DNA from: Biomaibacter acetigenes
GTDB taxonomy: Bacteria > Bacillota > Thermosediminibacteria > Thermosediminibacterales > Tepidanaerobacteraceae
DNA length: 64,000 nucleotides
Direction: 5' to 3'
Assembly (NCBI RefSeq): GCF_003691585.1
Contig: NZ_CP033169.1
Coordinates: forward strand, 2,170,001-2,234,000
The notes under the pieces are model-generated. The model was given only the letters and a program-made list of their open reading frames with translations, had not been told where the DNA came from and searched no databases. Shown one piece after another: positions 52,784 to 60,910 of the stretch. The translations under genes were made by a program, and so were the position numbers. Position 1 is the first letter of the stretch. Each line of letters starts with the position of its first letter.

Positions 52784-54076
52784 TTATTTCCCCATTAAAA
52801 GATCAGGCATGAACATCACTATTTGAGGTACATAGGTTATAAACAACAAAACAATAATCATAGTAAGGTAAAAGGGTATCATGGACCTGGACAGCTTTTC
52901 TATGGATATATTTCCTATGGCACATCCCACGAATAAGGTGCTACCGACCGGAGGAGTTAAAAGACCTATAGCAAGGTTTAACATCATTATTATCCCAAAG
53001 TGAACCGGGTCCACACCGAGTTGTAAAGCCACCGGCAAGAGTATAGGCGTAGTGATCAAAATTAGCGGAGCCATATCCATGATGCAGCCCAGGAAAAGCA
53101 ACAAAATATTTATTACAAATAAAACCACATACTTATTCGAGGAAATCGATAGCAAAGCTTTTGTAGCCAGCGCCGGCACTTTTAGATATGCCAGCAGCCA
53201 TCCGAAGGCATTGGAAGTGGCAATTAACGCCATAACGATAGCGAGGGTCTTTAAACTCTTCATAAGTATCAAACTCATTTTTGATAATGGTATATCCCTG
53301 TATATAAAAAAGGTAACAATAAAGGCATATACCGCCGCTACCGCCGCCGCTTCAGTGGCCGTGTAAAATCCGGTTATTACACCGCCTACAACTATAACAG
53401 CAGTGAGAAGCCCCAATGCCGCATCCTTTGTGGCGATCAGTGCAGTCTTTAAAGATGCCGGTTCACCGGCGGGATAACCTCTTCTCACGGCTATGATATA
53501 AGAAAGCAGCATAAGTGCAAGCCCCAGCACAATCCCCGGTATCATTCCCGCTAAAAACAGCCTTCCTACTGAAACCCCGCCTGCCACCAGTGAATATATT
53601 ATCATATTGTGGCTGGGTGGTATTAATATTCCCTGGGTTGAACCTGTTATAGTGACAGCTACCGAATAATCATCATCATAACCTTTTTTCTTCATCATGG
53701 GGATCAGAATGGACCCTATGGAAGAGGTATCGGCTACCGAAGAACCCGAAATTCCGCCGAAAAACATGCTTGCCAGAACATTTACAAGGGCCAGGCCACC
53801 TCTGATTCTTCCGACTATTACATTGGAAAAAGTGATCAAGCGTTGAGAAATACCGCCTTCCCCCATGATTTCTCCTGCTAGAATAAAAAACGGAATTGCC
53901 AGCAATGAGAAGGAATTAATACCTCTAACCATTGCCTGGGCCATCATGGCAAGCGGCACATGAAGATAGGCAGCGGTAATAACAGAAGATATGCCCAATG
54001 AAAAGGCTATTGGTACTCTTAATATTATCAGGCATGCAAAGCTACCCAATAAAAGAGTAATGGCTGTTGTATTCAC
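52784..54076 (-). CDS. dctM: TRAP transporter large permease DctM
   Basis: A 430-residue permease with about 12 hydrophobic helices. DctM landmarks are PFFILAGEIMGEGGISQRLI near residue 62, GSSVADTSSIGSILIPMMKKKGYDDDYSVAVT near residue 115, LIPPSHNMIIYS near residue 152 and LTPPVGSTLFVGCAI near residue 362. It forms the transport core of a three-part uronate-type TRAP system. Its GTG start overlaps the dctQ stop (GTGA), giving translational coupling. Confidence 0.93.
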   Translation of the reverse strand: MNTTAITLLLGSFACLIILRVPIAFSLGISSVITAAYLHVPLAMMAQAMVRGINSFSLLAIPFFILAGEIMGEGGISQRLITFSNVIVGRIRGGLALVNVLASMFFGGISGSSVADTSSIGSILIPMMKKKGYDDDYSVAVTITGSTQGILIPPSHNMIIYSLVAGGVSVGRLFLAGMIPGIVLGLALMLLSYIIAVRRGYPAGEPASLKTALIATKDAALGLLTAVIVVGGVITGFYTATEAAAVAAVYAFIVTFFIYRDIPLSKMSLILMKSLKTLAIVMALIATSNAFGWLLAYLKVPALATKALLSISSNKYVVLFVINILLLFLGCIMDMAPLILITTPILLPVALQLGVDPVHFGIIMMLNLAIGLLTPPVGSTLFVGCAIGNISIEKLSRSMIPFYLTMIIVLLFITYVPQIVMFMPDLLMGK

Positions 54077-54552
54077 TTATTTCCCTCCCCTGTTCTTTTA
54101 ATCTCTTTGATGGATGCCTGAATAATATAGTAGATCATTGCAATTCCTGCCAGAGGTACTGCGGCATATAAAAAAGCAGAATTTAATTTAATGCCGGGCA
54201 TATAATTGCCCGTAGCCACCTTGCTCATTTTAATGCCTTCGGTAATCATAAATATGGCAAAACCAATGATCAGGATCCTGCTTATCCAGTTTAGAAAGTT
54301 TTTTGTCTTATCAGACAAAAATTGATCCAATATGGTTATTCTCAAGTGAAGGTCGTCTCTTACCCCCAATGCCATACTCAAAAATCCAAACCACACCATG
54401 CAAAGCAGAGCTCCTTCTTCCCCCCATGCCGGAGTTTTATGAAGAAAGTAACGGGAAAAGACCACCCATGAAACTATCAAAGTCATAAGTACAAGCAAAC
54501 TCATACTGAAAACCTCGATAAAACTGTTGAAATATCTTTCTAATTTTTTCAA
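54073..54552 (-). CDS. dctQ: TRAP transporter small permease DctQ
   Basis: A 159-residue protein with four hydrophobic helices and the conserved VFSRYFLHKTPAWGEEGALLCMVWFGFLSMALGVRD block near residue 31, typical of DctQ. It pairs with DctM in the membrane. Starts at TTG 54552 after GGGAGGG. A strong stem-loop lies between it and the binding-protein gene upstream. Confidence 0.92.
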   Translation of the reverse strand: MKKLERYFNSFIEVFSMSLLVLMTLIVSWVVFSRYFLHKTPAWGEEGALLCMVWFGFLSMALGVRDDLHLRITILDQFLSDKTKNFLNWISRILIIGFAIFMITEGIKMSKVATGNYMPGIKLNSAFLYAAVPLAGIAMIYYIIQASIKEIKRTGEGNK

Positions 54553-54580
54553 AAATCTTCCCTCCCCCGTTATGAGTTCA

Positions 54581-54610
54581 GCAAGAGGGAGTCAAATAAC
54601 TCCCTCTTGC
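54581..54610. repeat. 12-bp stem-loop between dctP and dctQ
   Basis: GCAAGAGGGAGT and its perfect complement enclose a 6-base loop. No T run follows on the minus strand. The position, directly after the binding-protein gene, mirrors the hairpin in the TAXI operon at 4571-4614. Confidence 0.8.
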
Positions 54611-54621
54611 ATTTTATATAC

Positions 54622-55683
54622 TTATTTTGCTGCCTTTATCTTTTCTATAAGGTCCTTGTAATCTGCACCGAACTTGTCATACAATGGTTTTACTGCATCC
54701 TGCCAGGGTTTTAAATCCTTCACTTCTGTAATCACATTGCCTTTGGCTTTAACAGCTTCAATGGACTTCTTTTCATATTCCTGCCAGGCTTTTTTCTGAG
54801 TTTCTTCCGAAGCTCTCGCAGCTTCTTTGATTATCTTTTTATCTTCATCGCTCAATTTATCCCAAAGGGCTTTTGACGCTATTACAACTTCGGGGGTCAT
54901 CGTATGATAATCCAGAGTATAATATTTTGCCACTTCATAGTGTGATGTGGAATAATAGCTGGGCCAGTTATTTTCCGCCCCGTCTATAACGCCTGTCTGA
55001 AGGCCGCTGTAAACCTCGCCATATGCCATCGGCGTAGGAGACGCACCCAGAGCTTCTACAAGTCCCACCATTAGCTCTGACTGCTGGACCCTTATCTTTA
55101 GACCTTTTAGATCTGCCGGAGTTTTGACCTCATGTTTACTGTTATAGAAACTTCTAGCTCCGGAATCATAGTAAGCAAGGCCTATCATACTGGCATCCTT
55201 GAGAGTATCGAGTATTTCATCCCCAATAGGTCCATCCAGAACTTTCCACAAGTGTTCTCTGTTATCGAAAAGGTATGGAAGCGAAAGAACACGCAGGGGT
55301 TTTGCGAAATCTGATAACGGCTGGGCATTTACTCTTGCAAAATCAATACCACCCATCTGGACCGCCTCAATTACACTCTTCTCATCGCCAAGCTGTCCGC
55401 CCGCATACACTTCTATCTTTATCCGCCCATTGGTCTTTTCCTCGACAATTTTGGCGAACTCTTTATCGCCAATAGTGGTAGGATAGTCTTCAGGTTGGTT
55501 TTCAGCTAGTTTTAAAACCATTTGTTCCTGAGGTTTACTTTCTTGCTGAGATTGCTGTTGACTGGACTGTTGCTGATTGCTGGATTGAGTGTTTCCTGCT
55601 TGCTGTCCGCAGCCAACCAGTGCAAATAACAATAATACTACACATGTCAGCAAAACTACTTTTTTTGAACGAAAGAACGACAC
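54622..55683 (-). CDS. dctP: DctP-type TRAP solute-binding lipoprotein
   Basis: A 353-residue binding protein with a signal peptide ending in the lipobox ALVGC (about residue 25). A long Gln/Ser-rich tether follows to about residue 53, then the DctP fold. The carboxylate-clamping Arg sits in GLKIRVQQSE near residue 197, and the DGAENNWPSYYS block is near residue 237. GTG 55683 is preceded by GGGAGGAG. Linkage to uxaA/B/E points to a uronic acid as ligand. An operator-like AT palindrome overlaps its -10 element. Confidence 0.92.
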   Translation of the reverse strand: MSFFRSKKVVLLTCVVLLLFALVGCGQQAGNTQSSNQQQSSQQQSQQESKPQEQMVLKLAENQPEDYPTTIGDKEFAKIVEEKTNGRIKIEVYAGGQLGDEKSVIEAVQMGGIDFARVNAQPLSDFAKPLRVLSLPYLFDNREHLWKVLDGPIGDEILDTLKDASMIGLAYYDSGARSFYNSKHEVKTPADLKGLKIRVQQSELMVGLVEALGASPTPMAYGEVYSGLQTGVIDGAENNWPSYYSTSHYEVAKYYTLDYHTMTPEVVIASKALWDKLSDEDKKIIKEAARASEETQKKAWQEYEKKSIEAVKAKGNVITEVKDLKPWQDAVKPLYDKFGADYKDLIEKIKAAK

Positions 55684-55711
55684 AAAAACTCCTCCCTGGA
55701 TTTTAAATTTT

Positions 55712-55733
55712 TTAATTTAATTAATTAATTATA
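55712..55733 (-). promoter_or_regulatory. Putative ROK operator B, upstream of dctP
   Basis: TTAATTTAATTAATTAATTA (from 55712) shares the TTAANTTAATTAATTA core with sites A and C. It overlaps a perfect TATAAT -10 on the minus strand (55728-55733). The -35 is weak. Confidence 0.65.
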
Positions 55734-55798
55734 GGAAAAAATAACCCGTTTTTTCACCCCCCCTCTGAAATCATTATCTAAATAAAAATCAAAAATCT

Positions 55799-57076
55799 TT
55801 AGATGAAATCTTCCCTTGCTTCCTGTTTATCTAATATTGGCTGAACATCGTCTAAAATATTAGAATTTGGTTTTAGCAATTCCCTCAATGCCAGGGCGCA
55901 GGCTCCTATCACCCCGGAGTTTCCGTCAAGGGCCGAAAGTTTTATATCTGTAGAGCCCGCTATTTCAGGAAAAGCATGTGAATCAACTGTCTGTTTCAAA
56001 ATGTCTATAAATGCTGCTGCGGCTGCCGCCATCTTGCCACCAATGAAGACCACTCCGGGGTTATAAAGGTTTATCACATCTGCCACCGCAAGGCCTATAT
56101 ATTTCCCCATTTGTTTGATTAACTCATTGGAATAGGTTCCTTCTATGGAAGCCGATTTTAATATGTCATTTATAGAAATTTTCCCCTTAATTTTCCATAT
56201 CTCCTTGAGGGGGTCCTCTTCCTTTATTAACGGCATTTCAGAATTGGCTTTCCTGACCAGTGCAGGGATTCCGCATATGCTTTCAAGACACCCCCGATTA
56301 CCGCAGTTGCACAGGGGGCCGCCTTCTACAATGACAATGTGGCCGATCTCACCGGCATGACCCTGAAACCCCTGTAGTATCCGGTCGTCCATGATGATAC
56401 CGGCGCTGATACCTTCTCCAAGATTTATATAAACAAGGTCTTTGTATTCGGTCCCTCCTCCGAACCACCTTTCTGCCAGGGCAGATGCATTGGAATTGTT
56501 TTCTATATAGACCGGAAGGCCGATTTCTTTTTCGATGGCACTTTTTACAGGGAATCCATTCCATTTTGGTCCAAGATTTATGGAGCGTTTAACTATACCT
56601 TCTTTAATATTTAAGAGCCCCGGAAAAGCAACTCCCAGCCCTAAAAAATTTTTATCGCGATAATTTTCATTATGATTTATAATCTGTTTTATAGTATCTA
56701 CTAACTGAGGAATGCCGGTTTCAGGTTCTGTCATGTCCAGTTCAAAAGTCTGGATATCTGTAGGGTCGTTTTTTAAATCCGCTATACCCAGTGTAGTCTC
56801 ATGCCTGGTTACTTCTATCCCTATAACAAAGCCCGCTTCCGGGTTAAATTGCAACTGTACAGGCCTTCTGCCGCCACAGGATTTCTCCAATCCCACCTCT
56901 TTCACGAAACCCATATCTATTAGTTCTCTTATTATTTGAGTTATTGCCGGTGGTGTCAAACCAGTTATCTTTGCCAATTGCTGGCGGGAGATAGGTTCGC
57001 GTTCTTTTATTATATTCAAAACAGTCATCCGATTTAGTTTTTTAACGTACTTACTATTCCCGGGTCTTTTCTGCAT
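55799..57076 (-). CDS. ROK family transcriptional repressor (XylR/NagC-like)
   Basis: A 425-residue ROK repressor. The N-terminal winged helix contains RMTVLNIIKEREPISRQQLAKITGLTPPAITQIIRELIDMG. A sugar-kinase-like fold follows, with GLGVAFPGLLN near residue 145, HAGEIGHIVI near residue 240 and the zinc-binding GPLCNCGNRGCLES near residue 255. ATG 57076 is preceded by GGTGA and overlaps the 3' end of aroE by 23 bases. Three TTAATTAA-type sites in this region are its likely operators, and a uronate or its derivative the likely inducer. Confidence 0.9.
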   Translation of the reverse strand: MQKRPGNSKYVKKLNRMTVLNIIKEREPISRQQLAKITGLTPPAITQIIRELIDMGFVKEVGLEKSCGGRRPVQLQFNPEAGFVIGIEVTRHETTLGIADLKNDPTDIQTFELDMTEPETGIPQLVDTIKQIINHNENYRDKNFLGLGVAFPGLLNIKEGIVKRSINLGPKWNGFPVKSAIEKEIGLPVYIENNSNASALAERWFGGGTEYKDLVYINLGEGISAGIIMDDRILQGFQGHAGEIGHIVIVEGGPLCNCGNRGCLESICGIPALVRKANSEMPLIKEEDPLKEIWKIKGKISINDILKSASIEGTYSNELIKQMGKYIGLAVADVINLYNPGVVFIGGKMAAAAAAFIDILKQTVDSHAFPEIAGSTDIKLSALDGNSGVIGACALALRELLKPNSNILDDVQPILDKQEAREDFI

Positions 57077-57962
57077 CCTGTTCACCTTTTCTTGCAAAAT
57101 ATGTCAATACGGCTTTTTCCATGACTTCAATGGGCGGTCTTTTACCTGTCCATAGTTCGAAAGCTCTTGCTCCCTGATAAATCAGCATATATAACCCGCT
57201 TACTACTTTGTAGCCGAGTCTTTTTGCTTCTTTTAAAAATAATGTTTCCATGGGTGTATATACCGCATCGAAAAATACCGCATCTTTTTTAATACTATCC
57301 CAGGGTATATCCAAAGCAAGATTTCCCTGTCCCTTCATACCAATGCTTGTGGTGTTGACAATAATATCTGAATGTGGAAGAATACTCCGCCACGCATCTT
57401 TGTCCCACGGTATTATTTTACCTGCATTCTGATTGCAGCGGCATGATGATCTATTCAAAAATTCCATTAGTGACTTTGCTTTTTCAAATGTTCGATTGGT
57501 TAATGTCACCGACGATGCTCCGGACAAAACGGATTGTCCGGCTATGGCATGGGCAGCTCCACCAGCCCCGATGATAAAAACATTTTTATCTTTTAAACAA
57601 ATCCCCGCCTGTTCCTGTAATGCCATTTCAAATCCGTATCCATCAGTGTTGTATCCTATCAGCTTTCCGTTCCTATTAAAAATAGTATTTACTGCACCTA
57701 TCATTTCGGCTTCGGGAGAAAGTTCATCAAGAAAAGGAATCACGCAGGTCTTATGGGGAATGGTGACATTGATACCCGCAAGGCCAAGAGCCCTGATACC
57801 CTTTACGGCTTCTTCTAAATCATCTTTTTCGACCTGAAAAGCCATATAAATGTAATTTAAGGCAAGAGCATCAAAAGCCGCATTATGCATCACCGGTGAA
57901 AGTGAATGGCTTATCGGGTTGCCGATTACTCCTACCAGTCGGGTTTCAGCATCGATCTTCAA
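57054..57962 (-). CDS. aroE: Shikimate dehydrogenase
   Basis: A 302-residue AroE. The substrate site SHSLSPVMHNAAF is near residue 18, catalytic Lys in NVTIPHK near residue 70, Asp in YNTDGYGF near residue 106, the NADP motif GAGGAAHAI near residue 132, and the NADP-preferring TNRT near residue 155. It reduces 3-dehydroshikimate to shikimate. It is the first gene of an operon with the ROK repressor and lies under the same kind of operator, away from other aro genes. It may therefore serve catabolism of shikimate-like acids or have a shifted substrate. TTG 57962 follows GGAGG. Confidence 0.9.
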   Translation of the reverse strand: MKIDAETRLVGVIGNPISHSLSPVMHNAAFDALALNYIYMAFQVEKDDLEEAVKGIRALGLAGINVTIPHKTCVIPFLDELSPEAEMIGAVNTIFNRNGKLIGYNTDGYGFEMALQEQAGICLKDKNVFIIGAGGAAHAIAGQSVLSGASSVTLTNRTFEKAKSLMEFLNRSSCRCNQNAGKIIPWDKDAWRSILPHSDIIVNTTSIGMKGQGNLALDIPWDSIKKDAVFFDAVYTPMETLFLKEAKRLGYKVVSGLYMLIYQGARAFELWTGKRPPIEVMEKAVLTYFARKGEQDAEKTRE

Positions 57963-57988
57963 TATAATGCCTCCAAAATATAACTTTT

Positions 57989-58009
57989 TTAAGTTAATTA
58001 ATTATTATA
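57989..58009 (-). promoter_or_regulatory. Putative ROK operator C, upstream of aroE-rok
   Basis: TTAAGTTAATTAATTATTA (57989-58007) overlaps a TATAAT -10 on the minus strand (58004-58009). It is almost identical to site A and would let the ROK protein control its own operon. Confidence 0.65.
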
Positions 58010-58149
58010 TTTATATTAATTCTACGTTAAGATTAAAATTCCTGCTAACCAAAAAAAAAATTTTGCGACGGCCGTCTCACTGGTTTTGATCTCAAGAGCC
58101 TGGTTATAACGGCAGTTTTACCGGCTTACTAGTCAAGTTGGATTATCCC

Positions 58150-58180
58150 ATAAAAAATACAGGGTTTTGATGCACCCTGT
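58150..58180 (-). terminator. Terminator after the racemase-family gene
   Basis: On the minus strand ACAGGGT/ACCCTGT (58159-58165 with 58174-58180) is followed by ATTTTTTAT. It lies 42 bases after the racemase stop and ends the 62315-58222 operon. Confidence 0.8.
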
Positions 58181-58221
58181 TATATGGTTTAACTTTCTTT
58201 TAAAATTATTAAACAACGTGC

Positions 58222-58932
58222 TTATCTACAGGCGATTACCGAATCATACACATAATTCATCAGTGTCACTATATCAAACACCGGAAGGTTTACCGCTTGT
58301 TGGACTGCCTTTCGGAAGGGGGGCATGTTGGTGCATTCAAAGACTATGGCTCCCACATCAGGATTTTCACTAACCATCTTCGTCGCCACTTGCACCATTT
58401 CACTCTCAGCCTTTTCTATATCTAGAGTTTCTTTTTGATCCAAAAATACTGCTGGAAATTCTTCCTGTTCTTCCATGCCGTATATGACCAGAGGTATATC
58501 CTTTATGCCTGCACCTTTAAAGTGAAGTTCTGTGAGGTGGGGCTTGCTGGCGGTCATGATACCCACTTTTTGTCCTTTTTTCAGCATCCTAAAGACGATG
58601 GGCACCTGAAGGAGACTGGATGTAAATACAGGGATGCTGACAGCATCAGCCAGATACTCGTGGAATATGGCAAGAAAGCCGCAGCTGGTAGTGATGGCTG
58701 ATACTCCTTCCTCTTCCAGTTCTCTTGCAGCCTCTATAAAGGGGGCTATGAGTGATGGGTCCGCCTCCCGGACCACCCTCTGAGATGTGGCTCCTTTTAC
58801 TTTCTTATATTTTACCGGAAAATCGAAAGTGAGGGCGTTTCCAATATCACCGGGAATCCTGGGGAACTTTGTATCCAGCATGAGGATACCTATGGCTTCC
58901 CCATAATTGGTCCTGCCGCCTTTTACTATCAC
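58222..58932 (-). CDS. Aspartate/glutamate racemase superfamily protein
   Basis: A 236-residue member of the Asp/Glu/hydantoin racemase superfamily. It has two catalytic-type Cys residues, in AITTSCGFLA near residue 83 and VFECTNMPPF near residue 200. This pair carries out metal- and PLP-free racemisation in the family. It is the last gene of an operon encoding a multi-subunit flavin dehydrogenase, which suggests that it inverts an L-amino acid (or derivative) so that the dehydrogenase can oxidise it, or the reverse. Starts at GTG 58932 after GGAGG. Confidence 0.83.
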   Translation of the reverse strand: MIVKGGRTNYGEAIGILMLDTKFPRIPGDIGNALTFDFPVKYKKVKGATSQRVVREADPSLIAPFIEAARELEEEGVSAITTSCGFLAIFHEYLADAVSIPVFTSSLLQVPIVFRMLKKGQKVGIMTASKPHLTELHFKGAGIKDIPLVIYGMEEQEEFPAVFLDQKETLDIEKAESEMVQVATKMVSENPDVGAIVFECTNMPPFRKAVQQAVNLPVFDIVTLMNYVYDSVIACR

Positions 58933-58944
58933 CCGAATGCCTCC

Positions 58945-60138
58945 TCATGATACAGCCTTTATTTTCTCCGTGTTGCCGAACCTTCCCGGGCTCAAAGGTG
59001 CTATATCTATAAATGTCTTGCCCTCCAATATTATATCGGAAATGATCTTGCCTGTAATAGGCGACAAGGCTATTCCATCACCTTCATGACCCGCTGCCAT
59101 GATGAAGCCCTCTATACCCTCCACAGGGCCCAGAAGGGGCAAACCGTCCGGCGTATACGGCCGGAGGCCCGCAAAGGACCTGATGGCATGGATTTCCTTT
59201 AAAGCCGGCACCAGCCTTGTAGCATGTTTTAATATGGTGGTTAAGGCTTCATAGGTGGTACTCCAGTTGTATCCCACAAACTCCCGGCAGCCGCCGATAA
59301 GTATGTTGCCGTTTCTGGTCTGGCTCAAAGATAACCCAACTCCGAGGCGGGTTTCGGGATCATCGGAGCCCTCCAGCAGCTTTGGATTGTATTTTGCTAC
59401 GATGTATTTGGCACAGAGCACGTCTCCCATAACCAGCTTCGGTACCGGTTCGGTGACTATTATCTGCCCACGGCGGGGCTTTATGGGCACGCTCATCCCA
59501 ACCATGGCGCAGATCTCCGGCGCAAACACGCCCGCAGCATTAACAACTGTCTCCGTCTCAATCTCTCCCCTGTTTGTCACAACAGATTTTACCCTGCCTT
59601 TTGCTGTTTTAATGTCAACTATGGCCGTATCCAGGGATATTTCGGCTCCAAGCTTTGCGGCGGCCTGCGCAAAACCAATACAGAGACTCATGGGATTTAC
59701 ATGGGCATCCTGCGGACTGTATGTTGCTCCTACCAGATGAGGAGCAAGGCCCTTTTGAAGTTTTGAAGCTTCCTTAAAATCCAGCAAATCAACCTGAAGC
59801 CCTATGGCCTTCTGTTTTTTCACAAATTCTTTCATTACCTTCAATTGCTCTTCATCTTCTATGAGTATCATACCACCGGTATTCTCGTATTCAATGTCAA
59901 AATCCAATTCCTGGGACAGGCTTTTATAAAGCTCGGCGCTGGCCATGGCAAGCTTCAGGTGAATGCCAGGGTTTTTGGACTGGAGAATTATGTCTATGTC
60001 ACAGGCGCCTGAGGAACCCGAAGCCAGGTCTTCTCTTTCTACCAGCACCACTTTTTTGCCTCTTTTTGAAAGAAAATAGGCTATGGAGGTGCCTATGACG
60101 CCTCCGCCTATTACTACGATCTCCGCTGTTTTTTTCAA
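58945..60138 (-). CDS. FAD-dependent amino/imino acid dehydrogenase, DAO-family subunit
   Basis: A 397-residue D-amino acid oxidase-superfamily flavoprotein. It has the N-terminal FAD motif VIGGGVIGTSIAYFLSKRG, SSGACDIDIIL near residue 42 and the C-terminal block GLRPYTPDGLPLLGPVEGIEGFIMAAGHEGDGIALSP. It matches the catalytic beta subunit of hetero-oligomeric dehydrogenases such as D-hydroxyproline, L-proline or opine dehydrogenases. It overlaps the small [2Fe-2S] gene by 4 bases. The other three electron-transfer subunits lie just upstream. The substrate is probably an N-containing acid. Confidence 0.87.
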   Translation of the reverse strand: MKKTAEIVVIGGGVIGTSIAYFLSKRGKKVVLVEREDLASGSSGACDIDIILQSKNPGIHLKLAMASAELYKSLSQELDFDIEYENTGGMILIEDEEQLKVMKEFVKKQKAIGLQVDLLDFKEASKLQKGLAPHLVGATYSPQDAHVNPMSLCIGFAQAAAKLGAEISLDTAIVDIKTAKGRVKSVVTNRGEIETETVVNAAGVFAPEICAMVGMSVPIKPRRGQIIVTEPVPKLVMGDVLCAKYIVAKYNPKLLEGSDDPETRLGVGLSLSQTRNGNILIGGCREFVGYNWSTTYEALTTILKHATRLVPALKEIHAIRSFAGLRPYTPDGLPLLGPVEGIEGFIMAAGHEGDGIALSPITGKIISDIILEGKTFIDIAPLSPGRFGNTEKIKAVS

Positions 60139-60398
60139 TCGTCTTCTCCCTCCACTATCTCCCCGATTTTAATAGCCCTTACCGGAGGTCTGGATGTGGG
60201 CGGTGTTATCTCCGCCGGGTCCTTCACTTTAGACAGCATTTGCGTGATAAGCCGTCGGCAGGTCCTACCCTGGCAGAGACCCATGCCGGCCCTCGTCCTC
60301 TTCTTTATCCCCGAAAGGGTGGTAGCTCCGTCAGCGATGGCCTTTTCTATCTCTTCCCGTGTTATTTCCTCACACCGGCAAATATATTCTTCTTTCAT
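60135..60398 (-). CDS. BFD-like [2Fe-2S] subunit
   Basis: An 87-residue protein with a bacterioferritin-associated-ferredoxin-like [2Fe-2S] fold. Its ligands are C-x-C (ICRCEEI near residue 6) and C-x4-C (GLCQGRTCR near residue 42). In most hetero-oligomeric dehydrogenases this domain is fused to the larger flavoprotein; here it is a separate gene. It would carry electrons between the two FAD subunits. Starts at ATG 60398 after GGAGG. Confidence 0.87.
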   Translation of the reverse strand: MKEEYICRCEEITREEIEKAIADGATTLSGIKKRTRAGMGLCQGRTCRRLITQMLSKVKDPAEITPPTSRPPVRAIKIGEIVEGEDD

Positions 60399-60400
60399 TT

Positions 60401-60910
60401 TCAGGACCTCCCCAGCCTTTTTATGCTGCGAACAATTTTTATATATTTCATGGGCACTTCCACCGTTAGTACAGCCGTGGCATCATACCTGGGGGATTTT
60501 ACCACCCGGAGCACCGTACCCTTTACCACAAGTTTGCCTTCCCGGTCAACACAGTCCACCACATCACCCTTTTGAGGAAGCGGATAATACTCGTACGGAA
60601 AGCTCACTTCAGCCTTTTGCTTTGATCCATTCAGCATAAATATAGCAAGACCGGGACATGCGGCTATACATGTGCCGCACCCGATGCACTTTTCTTCATC
60701 CAGTTTGGGCAGATTAGTTATGGGCTTGCCAACGGTTATGGCTCCGTAAGGGCATGCCTCCTCACATGGATTGCAGGGAATCTCCTGAACGCACTCTATA
60801 AAGGCTACAGGCCCCTTTTTGATGCGCTCATCGGAAGGAACGCCCGGAGCTCCGGAAAGTTCCTGCTCCGAAGGGTATCCCTGGTATAGCACACCGGTTT
60901 TTTGGGTCAT
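60401..60910 (-). CDS. 4Fe-4S ferredoxin-type subunit
   Basis: A 169-residue iron-sulfur protein. One cluster motif is KCIGCGTCIAACPG near residue 80. A partner set upstream, ECVQEIPCNPCEEACPYGAI near residue 38, resembles the bacterial two-cluster ferredoxin layout. The C-terminal 60 residues form a beta-rich extension (DVVDCVDREGKLVVKGTVLRV). It overlaps the next flavoprotein gene by 4 bases. It probably links the dehydrogenase complex to a ferredoxin or quinone acceptor in this anaerobe. Confidence 0.88.
   Translation of the reverse strand: MTQKTGVLYQGYPSEQELSGAPGVPSDERIKKGPVAFIECVQEIPCNPCEEACPYGAITVGKPITNLPKLDEEKCIGCGTCIAACPGLAIFMLNGSKQKAEVSFPYEYYPLPQKGDVVDCVDREGKLVVKGTVLRVVKSPRYDATAVLTVEVPMKYIKIVRSIKRLGRS

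Noticed and set aside
58066-58080. GACGGCCGTC palindrome in the gap upstream of aroE
   Set aside because: Ten bases only, with no flanking symmetry or T run, and placed far from the -10. It has no clear role.
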